This document shows positions 8,022 to 16,628 of a stretch of 64,000 nucleotides of DNA, piece after piece. Position 1 is the stretch's first letter. Each line of letters starts with the position of its first letter. The DNA comes from Gemmatimonadota bacterium. Lineage in GTDB: Bacteria; Gemmatimonadota; Gemmatimonadetes; Longimicrobiales; Gaopeijiaceae. The notes below the pieces were generated by a model that searched no databases, was not told where the DNA came from, and worked only from the letters and a program-made list of their open reading frames with translations. The translations under genes and the position numbers were made by a program. The stretch covers positions 1-64,000 of the forward strand of contig SKKH01000080.1 in NCBI GenBank assembly GCA_007121555.1, written 5' to 3'.

Positions 8022-8041
8022 TACATACATTAATTCATGAT
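8022..8041 (-). promoter_or_regulatory. Candidate operator/promoter of the ArsR-rhodanese operon
   Basis: CAT-N2-ATTAAT-N2-ATG forms an interrupted palindrome (8024-8039) in an otherwise GC-rich sequence, immediately upstream of the arsR-type gene. ArsR proteins usually bind imperfect AT-rich palindromes overlapping their own promoter. The 13-mer TGAATTAATGTAT inside it (8025-8037, minus strand) recurs exactly at 25867-25879. Confidence 0.5.
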
Positions 8042-8305
8042 ATACTGAAATAATGATCCGGAGCCGCAGTCCCATCAAGACCCCTCAGGTCCTTCGGCAC
8101 GCTGGGCCGGGAATGCCCCTGGTGCCCGGGGTCGTGGCGGGCGTTTCCGTAGGGGGCCGGCCTGGCTGGTGGGGTTACTCCTCAGGACGGCGGTCGCGGC
8201 GGCCGGCGCCGTGGAGTGCGCTGTGCGGCCGCTGGGGCACGGCATCGGAACCGGCCGTGGCGTCCTGTCGTACCACGACCGGACGCTTCCCGCCTGCACA
8301 AGGTC

Positions 8306-9247
8306 ATGTCGATGTTCTGGAAACCGATCGCCACCCGCCCACTCGTCACCCTCGCGGCGTTCTTCTTCACCGCGTCCGCTTCACTCGAGGCGCAGGAGCG
8401 GCTCGATCACCGGAACGACCTCCTGATGAACTCGATCTCAGAAGGCGACTTTCGCGACTACATCTCCGACCACATCCGGGAGGACGACCGCTGGGGACAC
8501 GCGATGCGCATGTTCGGGACCTTCCACAACCACATGCACGAGATGATGATCGTTCTCGCCCGGTACAGGTCCGAGCAGCTCGGTGACGGCCACCGGATCC
8601 CGCAGTTCGACAACCGGATCTCGGGTGGGGAGTGGGGGGACTACAGTTGGAACCTCGAGGCGGACGGCGTGGAGTCACCGTGGAAGGACTTCGTGCAGAT
8701 CACGGAGATCATGCACGACCGGGTGCACCACGCGATGTACAAGTCCGTCGTCTACGACCGGGTGAGCCGGGCCCGGGACGCCGATCTGGACAGGTACGTG
8801 GGCGAGGGCCGTGCGCCCCATGCGTCGGCCGAGGCCGTTCTGCGGACCCACGAGGTGGATACCGGATACGCACCCACGGATCGCTTTCGAGAATTCGTCT
8901 GGCAGTTCACCTTCGAGGACCGGCATTTCCACGCCGCCATGCAGGCGATGATGGTCTTCGACGAGATGCTACACGTCCTGATGTCGGACTGGGCGGCCCA
9001 TGGGGCGGAGAAGGGGGAGGCGGAGTGCCGGCCCCCGGAGTTCGGCGCCCGGATCACGCGGGCAGAGTTCCATGCTTACGCCACCAGCGTCGGATCGTGG
9101 AGCCAGCCGGAGTGGCGGCACCTGGTGCAGGTCGCCGCACTCGTGCACGATCGCATTCACGACATGATCTACCGCGTCATGCTCTACGACGGGGCCGCCC
9201 ACGACCGCGAGGACGAGATCCGCGAGCTTCTGGCCCGGCAGGACTGA
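8306..9247 (+). CDS. Exported histidine-rich protein with four helical repeats
   Basis: A 313-residue protein that starts with a signal peptide (basic start, hydrophobic LVTLAAFFFTASASL, cleavage probably after SLEAQ near residue 30). The mature part holds four related units, each a short strand-like opening followed by an aromatic/His/Met-rich helix: FHNHMHEMM (about 74-81), MHDRVHHAM (136-144), FDEMLHVLM (218-226) and VHDRIHDMI (280-288). Spacing suggests two larger units of about 145 residues, each of two repeats. The HxxxH and H/M-rich helices could bind metal or haem in the periplasm, but I know no family to confirm this. The start is ATG 8306 or ATG 8312; AAGG at 8300-8303 fits the second better. 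It appears monocistronic. Confidence 0.7.
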   Translation: MSMFWKPIATRPLVTLAAFFFTASASLEAQERLDHRNDLLMNSISEGDFRDYISDHIREDDRWGHAMRMFGTFHNHMHEMMIVLARYRSEQLGDGHRIPQFDNRISGGEWGDYSWNLEADGVESPWKDFVQITEIMHDRVHHAMYKSVVYDRVSRARDADLDRYVGEGRAPHASAEAVLRTHEVDTGYAPTDRFREFVWQFTFEDRHFHAAMQAMMVFDEMLHVLMSDWAAHGAEKGEAECRPPEFGARITRAEFHAYATSVGSWSQPEWRHLVQVAALVHDRIHDMIYRVMLYDGAAHDREDEIRELLARQD

Positions 9248-9302
9248 GCCGACCGGGACGGGGACTCGGCGGCGTCATGTCCGCCGCCGAGTCACACCTC
9301 GA

Positions 9303-9758
9303 TCAGAACGGGAGATCGTCGTCGGGCTCGGAGATGTCCGGAGCTCCACTGGAGCCACCCCCGAAGTCGCTCCCGCCACTCCTGCCCATGCCTCCGCCAG
9401 GTCCACCTGAGCCGCCCATGGGGCCGCCCTGGCCCATCATGATCATCTCCAGGACGATGATGTCGGTCCAGTACCGCGTATTCCCCTGGGGGTCCTGACT
9501 TTCGGAGTATTCGATCCGGCCTTCGGCGTAGAGTCGGTCCCCCTTCGTGACGTATTGCTCCACGATATCGGCCAAGCGCCCGAAGAAGGTGAGCCGGTGC
9601 CATTCCGTGCGCTCCTGGAGCTGTCCTGAACGATCCTTGAACTTCTCGTTCGTGGCCAGGGATACCTTCCCCACCTTCGTGCCCGAAGGTGTGGTTCGAA
9701 TTTCCGGATCGGACCCGACGTTTCCAATCAACATGACCTTGTTCAGGGAACGGCTCAT
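9303..9758 (-). CDS. ssb: Single-stranded DNA-binding protein
   Basis: A 151-residue SSB. It has an OB-fold of about 110 residues beginning SLNKVMLIGNVGSDPEIR and including WHRLTFFGRLADI and YAEGRIEYSE, then a Gly-rich flexible linker, then the acidic tip DDDLPF that recruits repair and replication partners. It binds ssDNA as a homotetramer during replication, recombination and repair. The ATG start has AGGAG 9 nt upstream. It is divergent from the enoyl-CoA hydratase gene across about 290 bp in which I see no other gene. Confidence 0.95.
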   Translation of the reverse strand: MSRSLNKVMLIGNVGSDPEIRTTPSGTKVGKVSLATNEKFKDRSGQLQERTEWHRLTFFGRLADIVEQYVTKGDRLYAEGRIEYSESQDPQGNTRYWTDIIVLEMIMMGQGGPMGGSGGPGGGMGRSGGSDFGGGSSGAPDISEPDDDLPF

Positions 9759-10046
9759 TTCAAGGATCTCCTCTACTCGTTCAGGTGCGGACGTGCCGCC
9801 CGGGGACCTCCGGGAAGGAACGATGGGGAAGAAGGTATAGAGGCGAAGGAGGCGATGCCATGGGCGGCTGGGAACCCGGCAGACTGAACCGTCGCATCCG
9901 TCGGAGTCCGAAGTGGTTGGCCCGGTCCGGGAGACGAGGTACCATTAGAAGGTTGTTGAAGAACAGGGCCGCCGGCCGACCGGAGAACGATTTCGGCAGC
10001 TTCAATTGTCCCTTGATCCATGATCCTCCAAACGCCCGAGCAGAAG

Positions 10047-10832
10047 ATGACCGACCCTACTCTCGTTCGCGTCTCCCACGATGGACCTGTGGCCACCGTG
10101 ACCATCGATCGTCAGAAGAAGTTGAACGCCCTGAACCCCGATGTGATCCGGGAACTCGGCCATGCCTTCGAAGGCCTCAGGAGTGACGACGAGATCCGGG
10201 GAGTGATTCTCACCGGAGCTGGAGACAAGGCCTTCGTGGCGGGGGCCGATATCGGAGTGCTGGCCAGGATGGAGCCCATCGAGGGCGTTGAAGTCAGTCG
10301 GCAGGGGCAGTCGGTCCTGCGCGCCATCGAGACCTTCCCCAAGCCCGTGCTGGCGGCGGTGGGTGGCTATGCGCTGGGAGGGGGATGTGAGCTGGCCATC
10401 GCATGCCACCTGCGAATCGCTTCGGAGAACGCCCGCTTCGGTCTTCCCGAGGTGGGTCTCGGGATCATTCCCGGCTACGGAGGTACGGTCCGGATGGCAC
10501 GCCTGGTGGGACTGGGCCGTGCGCTGGAGCTCACCCTCACCGGGGAAATGATCGATGCCCAGCGGGCCGAGGCGCTGGGCCTCGTGAACGGCGTGGTGCC
10601 CCGGGACGAACTCATGGAGCGGGCCAGAGAGCTCATGGATAAGATCGTGAAGAACGGTCCGGTGGCCATCAACAAGGCCCTGGAGTCGGTCTATCATGCC
10701 CTGGACGCCGGCACGGAGGACGCCCTCCGCCACGAATCCTCCCTCTTCGGCCTTCTGGCCGCCACGGACGACATGAAAGAGGGGATGACCGCGTTCATGG
10801 ACAAGCGGAAGCCGGAATTCAAAGGGAAGTGA
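10047..10832 (+). CDS. Enoyl-CoA hydratase (crotonase family)
   Basis: About 261 residues of the crotonase fold, hydrating trans-2-enoyl-CoA to 3-hydroxyacyl-CoA. Oxyanion-hole segments are FVAGADIGVLA and GYALGGGCELA. Both catalytic glutamates expected for a true hydratase are present: GGCELAIAC and GLPEVGLGIIPG. The C-terminus ends FMDKRKPEFKGK, typical of the family. An upstream in-frame ATG at 10020 would add nine residues; the internal ATG gives the more usual N-terminus (MTDPTLVRVSHDG). With the thiolase and dehydrogenase at the left edge it could complete a short-chain acyl-CoA pathway, although it is 9 kb away and next to recF. Confidence 0.9.
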   Translation: MTDPTLVRVSHDGPVATVTIDRQKKLNALNPDVIRELGHAFEGLRSDDEIRGVILTGAGDKAFVAGADIGVLARMEPIEGVEVSRQGQSVLRAIETFPKPVLAAVGGYALGGGCELAIACHLRIASENARFGLPEVGLGIIPGYGGTVRMARLVGLGRALELTLTGEMIDAQRAEALGLVNGVVPRDELMERARELMDKIVKNGPVAINKALESVYHALDAGTEDALRHESSLFGLLAATDDMKEGMTAFMDKRKPEFKGK

Positions 10833-10853
10833 TGAGCTTCCAGGTCCCATCCA

Positions 10854-12002
10854 GTGTACCTGGCTGAGCTGCGCACCCGGTGTTTCCGGAATCTCGTCGA
10901 CACCGATCTCAGCTTCCCCCCCGAGGGGATTGCGCTCGTGGGGGCCAATGCCCAGGGAAAATCCAACCTCCTGGAGGCGATCTACTACCTGGAGATCCTG
11001 CGATCCTTCCGGGGCGCAGCGGATCGAGAGCTGGTTCGGTTCGGGGAGGAAGTGTTTCGCGTTTCCGGCCGAGTGCGGACCGGGAGGGATGACGAGCCGT
11101 TCGAGGGGGATCGGATCGAGAGGACCGTGGCGGCGGCATGGCAACGGACCGGGTCCCGGAAGAAGGTGACCCTGGACGACCAGGAGCCGGGGCGATTGGC
11201 CGACGGGGTGGGCCATGTGGGTGCGGTCCTCTTCACCCCCTCCGACCTGGCCCTCGTGAACGAGGGACCCAGCGAGAGACGCCGGTTCCTCAACATTCTG
11301 CTATCGTTGAATGAGGAGGGATATCTGGCGGCCCTGCAGCGCTACCGGCAGGTGCTCTCTCAGCGCAACGCCGCGTTGCGGGAGGGTCGGGATCCGGCCC
11401 TGGCCCGGGCCTGGGATCCCCTGTTGGTGCGGGAGGGTGCGCGGATCCTTGCGTGCAGGGGCCGCTGGATCGAGAGCTTCGCGTCGGAGTTCACCCGGAT
11501 TCACGGCTTGATCTCGGGTGGGGGGGAGGCGGCGATGACCTTCGAGCCCAGCCTGGGCGAGATCCCGGCGCCTCCCTGGGAGGAGTCTCGGGTGGCCGAG
11601 GCCTATGCCGCAGCGCTGGAGGCATCACGCGACCGGGAGGAGCGTCAGCGGACCACCGTCGTAGGTCCCCACCGGGACGAGTTGGCCCTCTCCCTGGCAG
11701 GGAGCGACGGGGACATGGAGGCCCGAAGCTACGGATCCGGAGGTCAGCGGCGAAGCCTGGCCCTGACCCTTCGTCTCCTGGAAGCCGAGACCATTCGGCG
11801 CCGAAAGGATCGAGAACCCCTGCTTCTCATGGATGACGTCTTCGCCGAACTCGACGAGGATCGTTCCGATCGACTCATGGCCTTTCTCGATCGCACGGCG
11901 GTGGGTCAGGTGATCCTGACCGCTCCCAGGAAGGGGGAAGTGCGCATGCGACGAGGGGAGCTGGAAGTATGGGGGATCGAAGAGGGGAAGGTTCGGAGAT
12001 GA
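10854..12002 (+). CDS. recF: DNA replication and repair protein RecF
   Basis: A 382-residue SMC-like ATPase that binds gapped DNA and helps load RecA with RecO and RecR. The Walker A is GANAQGKSNLLEA (about residues 31-43). The ABC-type signature is YGSGGQRRSLAL and Walker B is PLLLMDDVFAELDEDR near the C-terminus. The start is GTG at 10854. Its stop overlaps the start of the following DUF721/DciA-like gene (ATGA), and gyrB lies next, giving the common recF-dciA-gyrB order. The dnaA and dnaN genes that often precede recF are not here; an enoyl-CoA hydratase gene takes that place. Confidence 0.95.
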   Translation: MYLAELRTRCFRNLVDTDLSFPPEGIALVGANAQGKSNLLEAIYYLEILRSFRGAADRELVRFGEEVFRVSGRVRTGRDDEPFEGDRIERTVAAAWQRTGSRKKVTLDDQEPGRLADGVGHVGAVLFTPSDLALVNEGPSERRRFLNILLSLNEEGYLAALQRYRQVLSQRNAALREGRDPALARAWDPLLVREGARILACRGRWIESFASEFTRIHGLISGGGEAAMTFEPSLGEIPAPPWEESRVAEAYAAALEASRDREERQRTTVVGPHRDELALSLAGSDGDMEARSYGSGGQRRSLALTLRLLEAETIRRRKDREPLLLMDDVFAELDEDRSDRLMAFLDRTAVGQVILTAPRKGEVRMRRGELEVWGIEEGKVRR

Positions 12003-12328
12003 GTGGAAGCGGGCGAGAGGAGGGTCCGACCCCCCTGGCGGATGCCCTGGGTGCCTTCCTCCGAAAGAAGGGGTTGGACCGCGAACTCAAGGGTCAGGAA
12101 CTCCTGGGACGGTGGAACGAGGTGGTGGGTGAGCGCATCGCCGGAGTGGCCCAGCCGTCCGGAGTCGCCCGAGGGGTGCTCTATGTGGAGGTGCGCTCCA
12201 GCGCCTGGATGAGCGAGCTCAACCTGATGAAGTCGGAGCTTCTTCGACGACTGAACGCCGGAGCCGGGGAGGGAAGAGTCGAGCGCATCGTCTTTCGGCT
12301 GGCCGAAGATCCCGGGGCCTCCCCCTGA
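11999..12328 (+). CDS. DUF721 / DciA-like protein (putative replicative helicase loader)
   Basis: A 109-residue protein. LADALGAFLRKKGLDRELK, then LGRWNEVVGERIAGVAQP, and VLYVEVRSSAWMSELNLMKSELLRRLN match the DUF721 domain of DciA. DciA proteins interact with the DnaB helicase and help load it at the origin in bacteria lacking DnaC or DnaI. The ATG at 11999 overlaps the recF stop by 4 bp. An earlier in-frame ATG at 11969 would overlap recF by 34 bp and is less likely. Position between recF and gyrB is typical. The role is inferred from family and place. Confidence 0.8.
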   Translation: MSGSGREEGPTPLADALGAFLRKKGLDRELKGQELLGRWNEVVGERIAGVAQPSGVARGVLYVEVRSSAWMSELNLMKSELLRRLNAGAGEGRVERIVFRLAEDPGASP

Positions 12329-12553
12329 AACTGGTGGCGCCGGCCTGATGTGCGCCTTCACCGCGGATCCGGTTCCGGCCCTCGGCCCCCCTGGCCTTCG
12401 CCCCCCTGCCACGGGGCCGCTCCCTTCCCCCTCGGCGCTCCTGGTGTGACCCTCCACCCCGACCTCCGGACGAGGAATGGAAAAAACGCCGCAAAAGCGC
12501 TAAATTTCAATGTCTGCAGTTGATCCATCCGACCGTCCCAAGAGGGCCCCTTG

Positions 12554-14497
12554 ATGCCCGAAACGCCGAAGAATCCACCCGCTTCCCAGTACAACTCCGG
12601 CCAGATCCAGGTTCTGAAGGGTCTGGAAGCCGTGCGAAAGCGTCCGGGAATGTACATCGGCTCTACCTCGAGCCGTGGTCTTCACCACCTGGTCTATGAG
12701 GTGGTGGACAACTCCATCGACGAGGCCATGGCCGGGTACTGCACCCAGGTCGACATCACGATCCACGAGGACAACTCGGTCACCGTCGTAGACGATGGTC
12801 GAGGCATCCCGGTGGATATCCACCCCACCGAGAAGCTACCGGGGGTGGAGTTGGCCATGACCGTCCTGCACGCCGGCGGGAAGTTCGACAAATCGAACTA
12901 CAAGGTCTCAGGAGGGCTCCACGGCGTCGGGGTCAGCGTCGTCAACGCCCTTTCCGACTGGCTCGAGGTCGAGGTTCGACGCTCCGGTCGAGTCTGGCAC
13001 CAGCGCTACCACCGGGGGATCAAGCAGAAGGAGCTTGAGGACATGGGCCCGGCCGAGGGCACGGGGACCCGGGTCTCCTTCCGGCCTGACAACGAGATCT
13101 TCACCGAGACGGTGTTCAACCTGGAGACCCTCACCTCCCGGCTCCGGGAGATGGCGTTCCTGAACAAGGGACTCCGGATCAGGATCCTGGACGAGCGTCC
13201 CGAGGAGCCCATTGAAGAGACCTTCCAGTACGAGGGCGGGCTGGCGGAGTACGTGAACTACCTGCGGGGGAGCCGCACCCCCCTCCATGAGCCGCCCCTT
13301 TACTTCGAGACGGAGAAGCCCGAGGCGGAGATCGAGTTGGCCATGCAGTACGACGACGGCTTCTCCGAGAACACCCACACCTTCGTGAACAACATCAACA
13401 CTCACGAGGGCGGGACCCACCTGACGGGGTTGAAGGCGGCGTTGACCCGAACCATCAACGACTACGCCAAGAAGAACAATCTTCTGAAGAAGGCCGACCA
13501 GAGCCTGTCGGGGGATGACGTCCGGGAAGGGATGACGTGCGTGCTCTCGGTCCGGGTGATGGAGCCCCAGTTCGAGGGACAGACCAAGACGAAGCTGGGG
13601 AACTCGGAGGTGCGGGGGGCGGTGGAGACCGCCGTCAACGAGCAGCTGGCGATCTGGCTGGATGAAAACCCCAAGGCCGCAAAGGCCATCATCGAGAAGT
13701 CGCTCCAGGCCGCTCGGGCCCGGGAGGCCGCTCGCAAGGCTCGGGATCTCGCCCGGAAGAAGAATGCGCTGGAGGGGGGAGTCCTTCCAGGGAAGCTGGC
13801 GGACTGCTCCCTCAGCGACGCCTCCATGACCGAAATCTTCATCGTGGAGGGGGACTCCGCCGGTGGCTCCGCCAAGCAGGGTCGGGACCGATCGTTCCAG
13901 GCCATCCTTCCCATCAAGGGGAAGATCCTGAATGTGGAGCGGGCACGGATCGATCGGATCCTGAACAACACGGAAGTCCGGGCCATGATCACGGCCATCG
14001 GAGCGGGAATCCGCGAGGACTTCGATCTGGACAATGCGCGCTACGGAAAGATCATCATCATGACGGACGCCGACGTGGACGGGGCGCACATCCGGACTCT
14101 CCTGCTGACCTTCTTCTTCCGCCAGATGCGGGAACTCATCGAGGCCGGAGCCGTCTACATCGCTCAGCCGCCGCTGTACCGCGTGGGGAAGGGGAAGGAG
14201 GAGTACTACGCCTACTCCGAGGATCAGCGCCAGGAAATCGTGAAGCGCATCACCAACGGAAAGGGCGACGAAGCCCGGGGGCTGAACATCCAGCGCTACA
14301 AGGGGCTGGGTGAGATGAATCCGGACCAGCTCTGGAACACCACCATGGACCCCTCTTCACGCACGATCCTCCAGGTCACGATGGAGAGTGCCGCCGAGGC
14401 CGACTCCATCTTCAGTCGCCTCATGGGTGACGATGTGGAGCCCCGACGGCAGTTCATCGAGAAGAACGCCCGCTACGTCAAGAATCTGGACATCTGA
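12554..14497 (+). CDS. gyrB: DNA gyrase subunit B
   Basis: A 647-residue type IIA topoisomerase ATPase subunit that introduces negative supercoils together with GyrA. GHKL ATPase motifs: [27 protein letters not shown], and [15 protein letters not shown]. The TOPRIM domain has [16 protein letters not shown] and [13 protein letters not shown] with the metal-binding DxD. The C-terminal region has [20 protein letters not shown]. It has the normal short-form length without insertions. The ATG at 12554 lies 225 bp after the DciA-like gene, so it probably has its own promoter. A strong terminator follows at 14531-14575. Confidence 0.97.
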   Translation: MPETPKNPPASQYNSGQIQVLKGLEAVRKRPGMYIGSTSSRGLHHLVYEVVDNSIDEAMAGYCTQVDITIHEDNSVTVVDDGRGIPVDIHPTEKLPGVELAMTVLHAGGKFDKSNYKVSGGLHGVGVSVVNALSDWLEVEVRRSGRVWHQRYHRGIKQKELEDMGPAEGTGTRVSFRPDNEIFTETVFNLETLTSRLREMAFLNKGLRIRILDERPEEPIEETFQYEGGLAEYVNYLRGSRTPLHEPPLYFETEKPEAEIELAMQYDDGFSENTHTFVNNINTHEGGTHLTGLKAALTRTINDYAKKNNLLKKADQSLSGDDVREGMTCVLSVRVMEPQFEGQTKTKLGNSEVRGAVETAVNEQLAIWLDENPKAAKAIIEKSLQAARAREAARKARDLARKKNALEGGVLPGKLADCSLSDASMTEIFIVEGDSAGGSAKQGRDRSFQAILPIKGKILNVERARIDRILNNTEVRAMITAIGAGIREDFDLDNARYGKIIIMTDADVDGAHIRTLLLTFFFRQMRELIEAGAVYIAQPPLYRVGKGKEEYYAYSEDQRQEIVKRITNGKGDEARGLNIQRYKGLGEMNPDQLWNTTMDPSSRTILQVTMESAAEADSIFSRLMGDDVEPRRQFIEKNARYVKNLDI

Positions 14498-14530
14498 CCG
14501 CGCAGCAGGCCCGAATCAACTCGACAACCG

Positions 14531-14575
14531 AAAAACCCCCGACCCGGAAGTTCTCCCGGGTCGGGGGTTTGGTCG
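14531..14575. terminator. Bidirectional terminator between gyrB and the amidohydrolase gene
   Basis: A perfect 15-bp stem (14533-14547 with 14556-14570) has an 8-nt loop and is flanked by A residues on the left and T residues on the right. It lies between the convergent 3' ends of gyrB and the amidohydrolase lipoprotein gene. Confidence 0.9.
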
Positions 14576-14591
14576 TTTCCCGATCAGACTG

Positions 14592-16355
14592 CTAGCGCCG
14601 GTAGCGGACCTCGCCGTTCAGGATGGTCATATCCACCCTGGTCTCCGGAATGAGATCTTCCTCGATGGTCAGGATGTCCTGGTCGAGGATTACGATGTCG
14701 GCCAGCTTTCCGGGTGTGAGACTTCCCAGATCATTCTCGTGGAACGCGGCGTAGGCACAGTTGATCGTGTAGCTCTCGAGTGCCTCCATCCGGTCCATCG
14801 CCTGGTCGGGATAGAACCGCCACCCTTCCCGGGTCATGCGGGAAACCGACGCGTAGTAGGAGTCGATGGCCGAGATCGGCTCCACCGGCACATCCGTACC
14901 ATTGCAGATCGTGGCGCCCGTATCCATCAGGTCCCGCCACACGTAGGCACCCCACTCGGCCCGGGTTTGGCCCAGGCGAGGCTCCACCCAGGGGCCGTCC
15001 GACGTGGCGTGGATGCCCTGCATGGAAGCGATGACTCCCAGCTCCCCGAACCGGGGGATGTCGTCGGGGTGCAGGTGCTGAGCGTGTTCGATGCGCCAGC
15101 GATGGTCTTCGACCATGGACCCGTTCTCCGAAAGAACCTCCTCGTAGACGTTCAGCGCCTCCCGATTCCCCCGGTCACCGATGGCGTGGGTGTTGAGCTG
15201 GAATCCGTGGTCCAGAACCAGTTCGGCCAGCGCGCGAAGGTCTTCGGGGTCCGTCTGCGGCAGGCCCGAGGTCTCGGGGTTGTCGCTGTAGGGCTCGAGG
15301 AGCCAGGCGCCGTGGGTCCCCAGCGCCCCGTCGATGGCCCGCTTCACAGCACGGACCGTGAGGAAGTGATTGGCGTGGTCGATGAAGCGATAGTTGGCGA
15401 GAGATGCCTCCATGGAGTCCATGGATTCACCCCGAACGGCCACGTAGAGTCTGACCGGCAGCTCTCCACCTTCGGCGAGTTCCCTGAAGAGATCGATGGT
15501 GGCGAAGTCCGAGCCCGCATCGTGGAAGGAGGTGACCCCGTGCTCCAGCGCCTCAGCTCCGGCCAGCTCCACCTGCTGCAGAGAGCGGTTCCGGCGCTCC
15601 TCCTCGCTCATCCCCTCCTCGAAGCGGGCCAGCGCCTCCCGGGCTGGTCCCTGGGCCGCCTGCCGGAGGAAGCCGGTGGGCTGACCCTCCGAGTCCCGGA
15701 TGATGGTCCCACCCGAGGGGTCGGGGGTCTCTGCGGTAATCCCCGCCTCTTCCATGGCGCGGGCGTTGGCGAAGGATGCGTGTCCACTGGCATGGGTCAG
15801 AAGCACCGGGTTCTCCGGGCTGACCTCACTCATGTCGTGGTGGGTTGGTACGCCATCGTAGGTGTTCTCCGGTGCGGGATCCCAGCGCTCCTGGTGCCAG
15901 CCCCGACCCGTGATCCAGGTGCCCTCTGGAGTGGTCTCGGCGGCTTCAGCGACCAGCTCCACGATCTCGTTCCAGCTGGTCGTGCCCGAGAGGTCCAGGG
16001 TGAGACGGGCGTTTCCCAGTCCCATGAAATGCCCGTGCCCCTCGATGAATCCAGGGATGGCCAGTCGGCCGTTCAGCTCGAGGACTTCGGTGTCGGGGCC
16101 CACCAGCTCTCGAATTTCCTCGGAGGATCCGACAGCCAGGATCCGGTCTCCTCGGATGGCCACCGCCTCCGCCTCACCGAGCTCGGGATCGACCGTGACC
16201 ACCTTTCCGTCCAGCAGGACCATATCGGCCGTGTCCGGTAGCGAGGGATCCGGGATGTCCGGATCCTCGCAGCCGACAGTGAAGATCGCGAGGAGAACGC
16301 TGGCGAGGATCACCAGGGAGCCCTGGGAACGGGGTCGAGTCGTCCGTGCTGTCAT
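14592..16355 (-). CDS. Amidohydrolase-family lipoprotein (YtcJ-like)
   Basis: A 587-residue metal-dependent hydrolase of the amidohydrolase-3/YtcJ type. An N-terminal lipoprotein signal (LVILASVLLAIFTVGC, lipobox at about residues 27-30) places it on the outside of the inner membrane or on the outer membrane. The metal site begins with GHGHFMGLG, the central part has HAIGDRGNREALN, and the C-terminal part has the PGKLADIVILD stretch that closes the composite beta sandwich. Substrates of this family are mostly unknown N-acyl or cyclic amide compounds. The ATG at 16355 is chosen because GGAG lies 8 nt upstream and the signal peptide then begins properly; a longer frame extends 17 codons further. 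Confidence 0.8.
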   Translation of the reverse strand: MTARTTRPRSQGSLVILASVLLAIFTVGCEDPDIPDPSLPDTADMVLLDGKVVTVDPELGEAEAVAIRGDRILAVGSSEEIRELVGPDTEVLELNGRLAIPGFIEGHGHFMGLGNARLTLDLSGTTSWNEIVELVAEAAETTPEGTWITGRGWHQERWDPAPENTYDGVPTHHDMSEVSPENPVLLTHASGHASFANARAMEEAGITAETPDPSGGTIIRDSEGQPTGFLRQAAQGPAREALARFEEGMSEEERRNRSLQQVELAGAEALEHGVTSFHDAGSDFATIDLFRELAEGGELPVRLYVAVRGESMDSMEASLANYRFIDHANHFLTVRAVKRAIDGALGTHGAWLLEPYSDNPETSGLPQTDPEDLRALAELVLDHGFQLNTHAIGDRGNREALNVYEEVLSENGSMVEDHRWRIEHAQHLHPDDIPRFGELGVIASMQGIHATSDGPWVEPRLGQTRAEWGAYVWRDLMDTGATICNGTDVPVEPISAIDSYYASVSRMTREGWRFYPDQAMDRMEALESYTINCAYAAFHENDLGSLTPGKLADIVILDQDILTIEEDLIPETRVDMTILNGEVRYRR

Positions 16356-16628
16356 ACGAGTACTCCGGTGCAGGTCGGGTGCGGGGAAGTTCGGCGAGGT
16401 GTCCATGAGTCATCCAGGACCGTCCGGCCTCCCCATCTCTGATAATCTCCTGGAAGCCGCTCCAATTCTTCTGCAGCCTCGGCTGTCTAAAGGTGCCCAT
16501 CACTCCGTTCGGGCGCCAGAGGTCGGGGAGAGGCGGGAACCGGGCCCGTCGCCTGGCGTACCCCTCACTGTCGAGTTGCTGGGTGGTCGCCCTTCCTTCC
16601 CATCCCCCTCCGTTGGAATTCGCTCATC

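Noticed and set aside
14388-16241. Long plus-strand open frame opposite the amidohydrolase gene
   Set aside because: It is the antisense shadow of a clearly recognisable lipoprotein gene, with no family features of its own.
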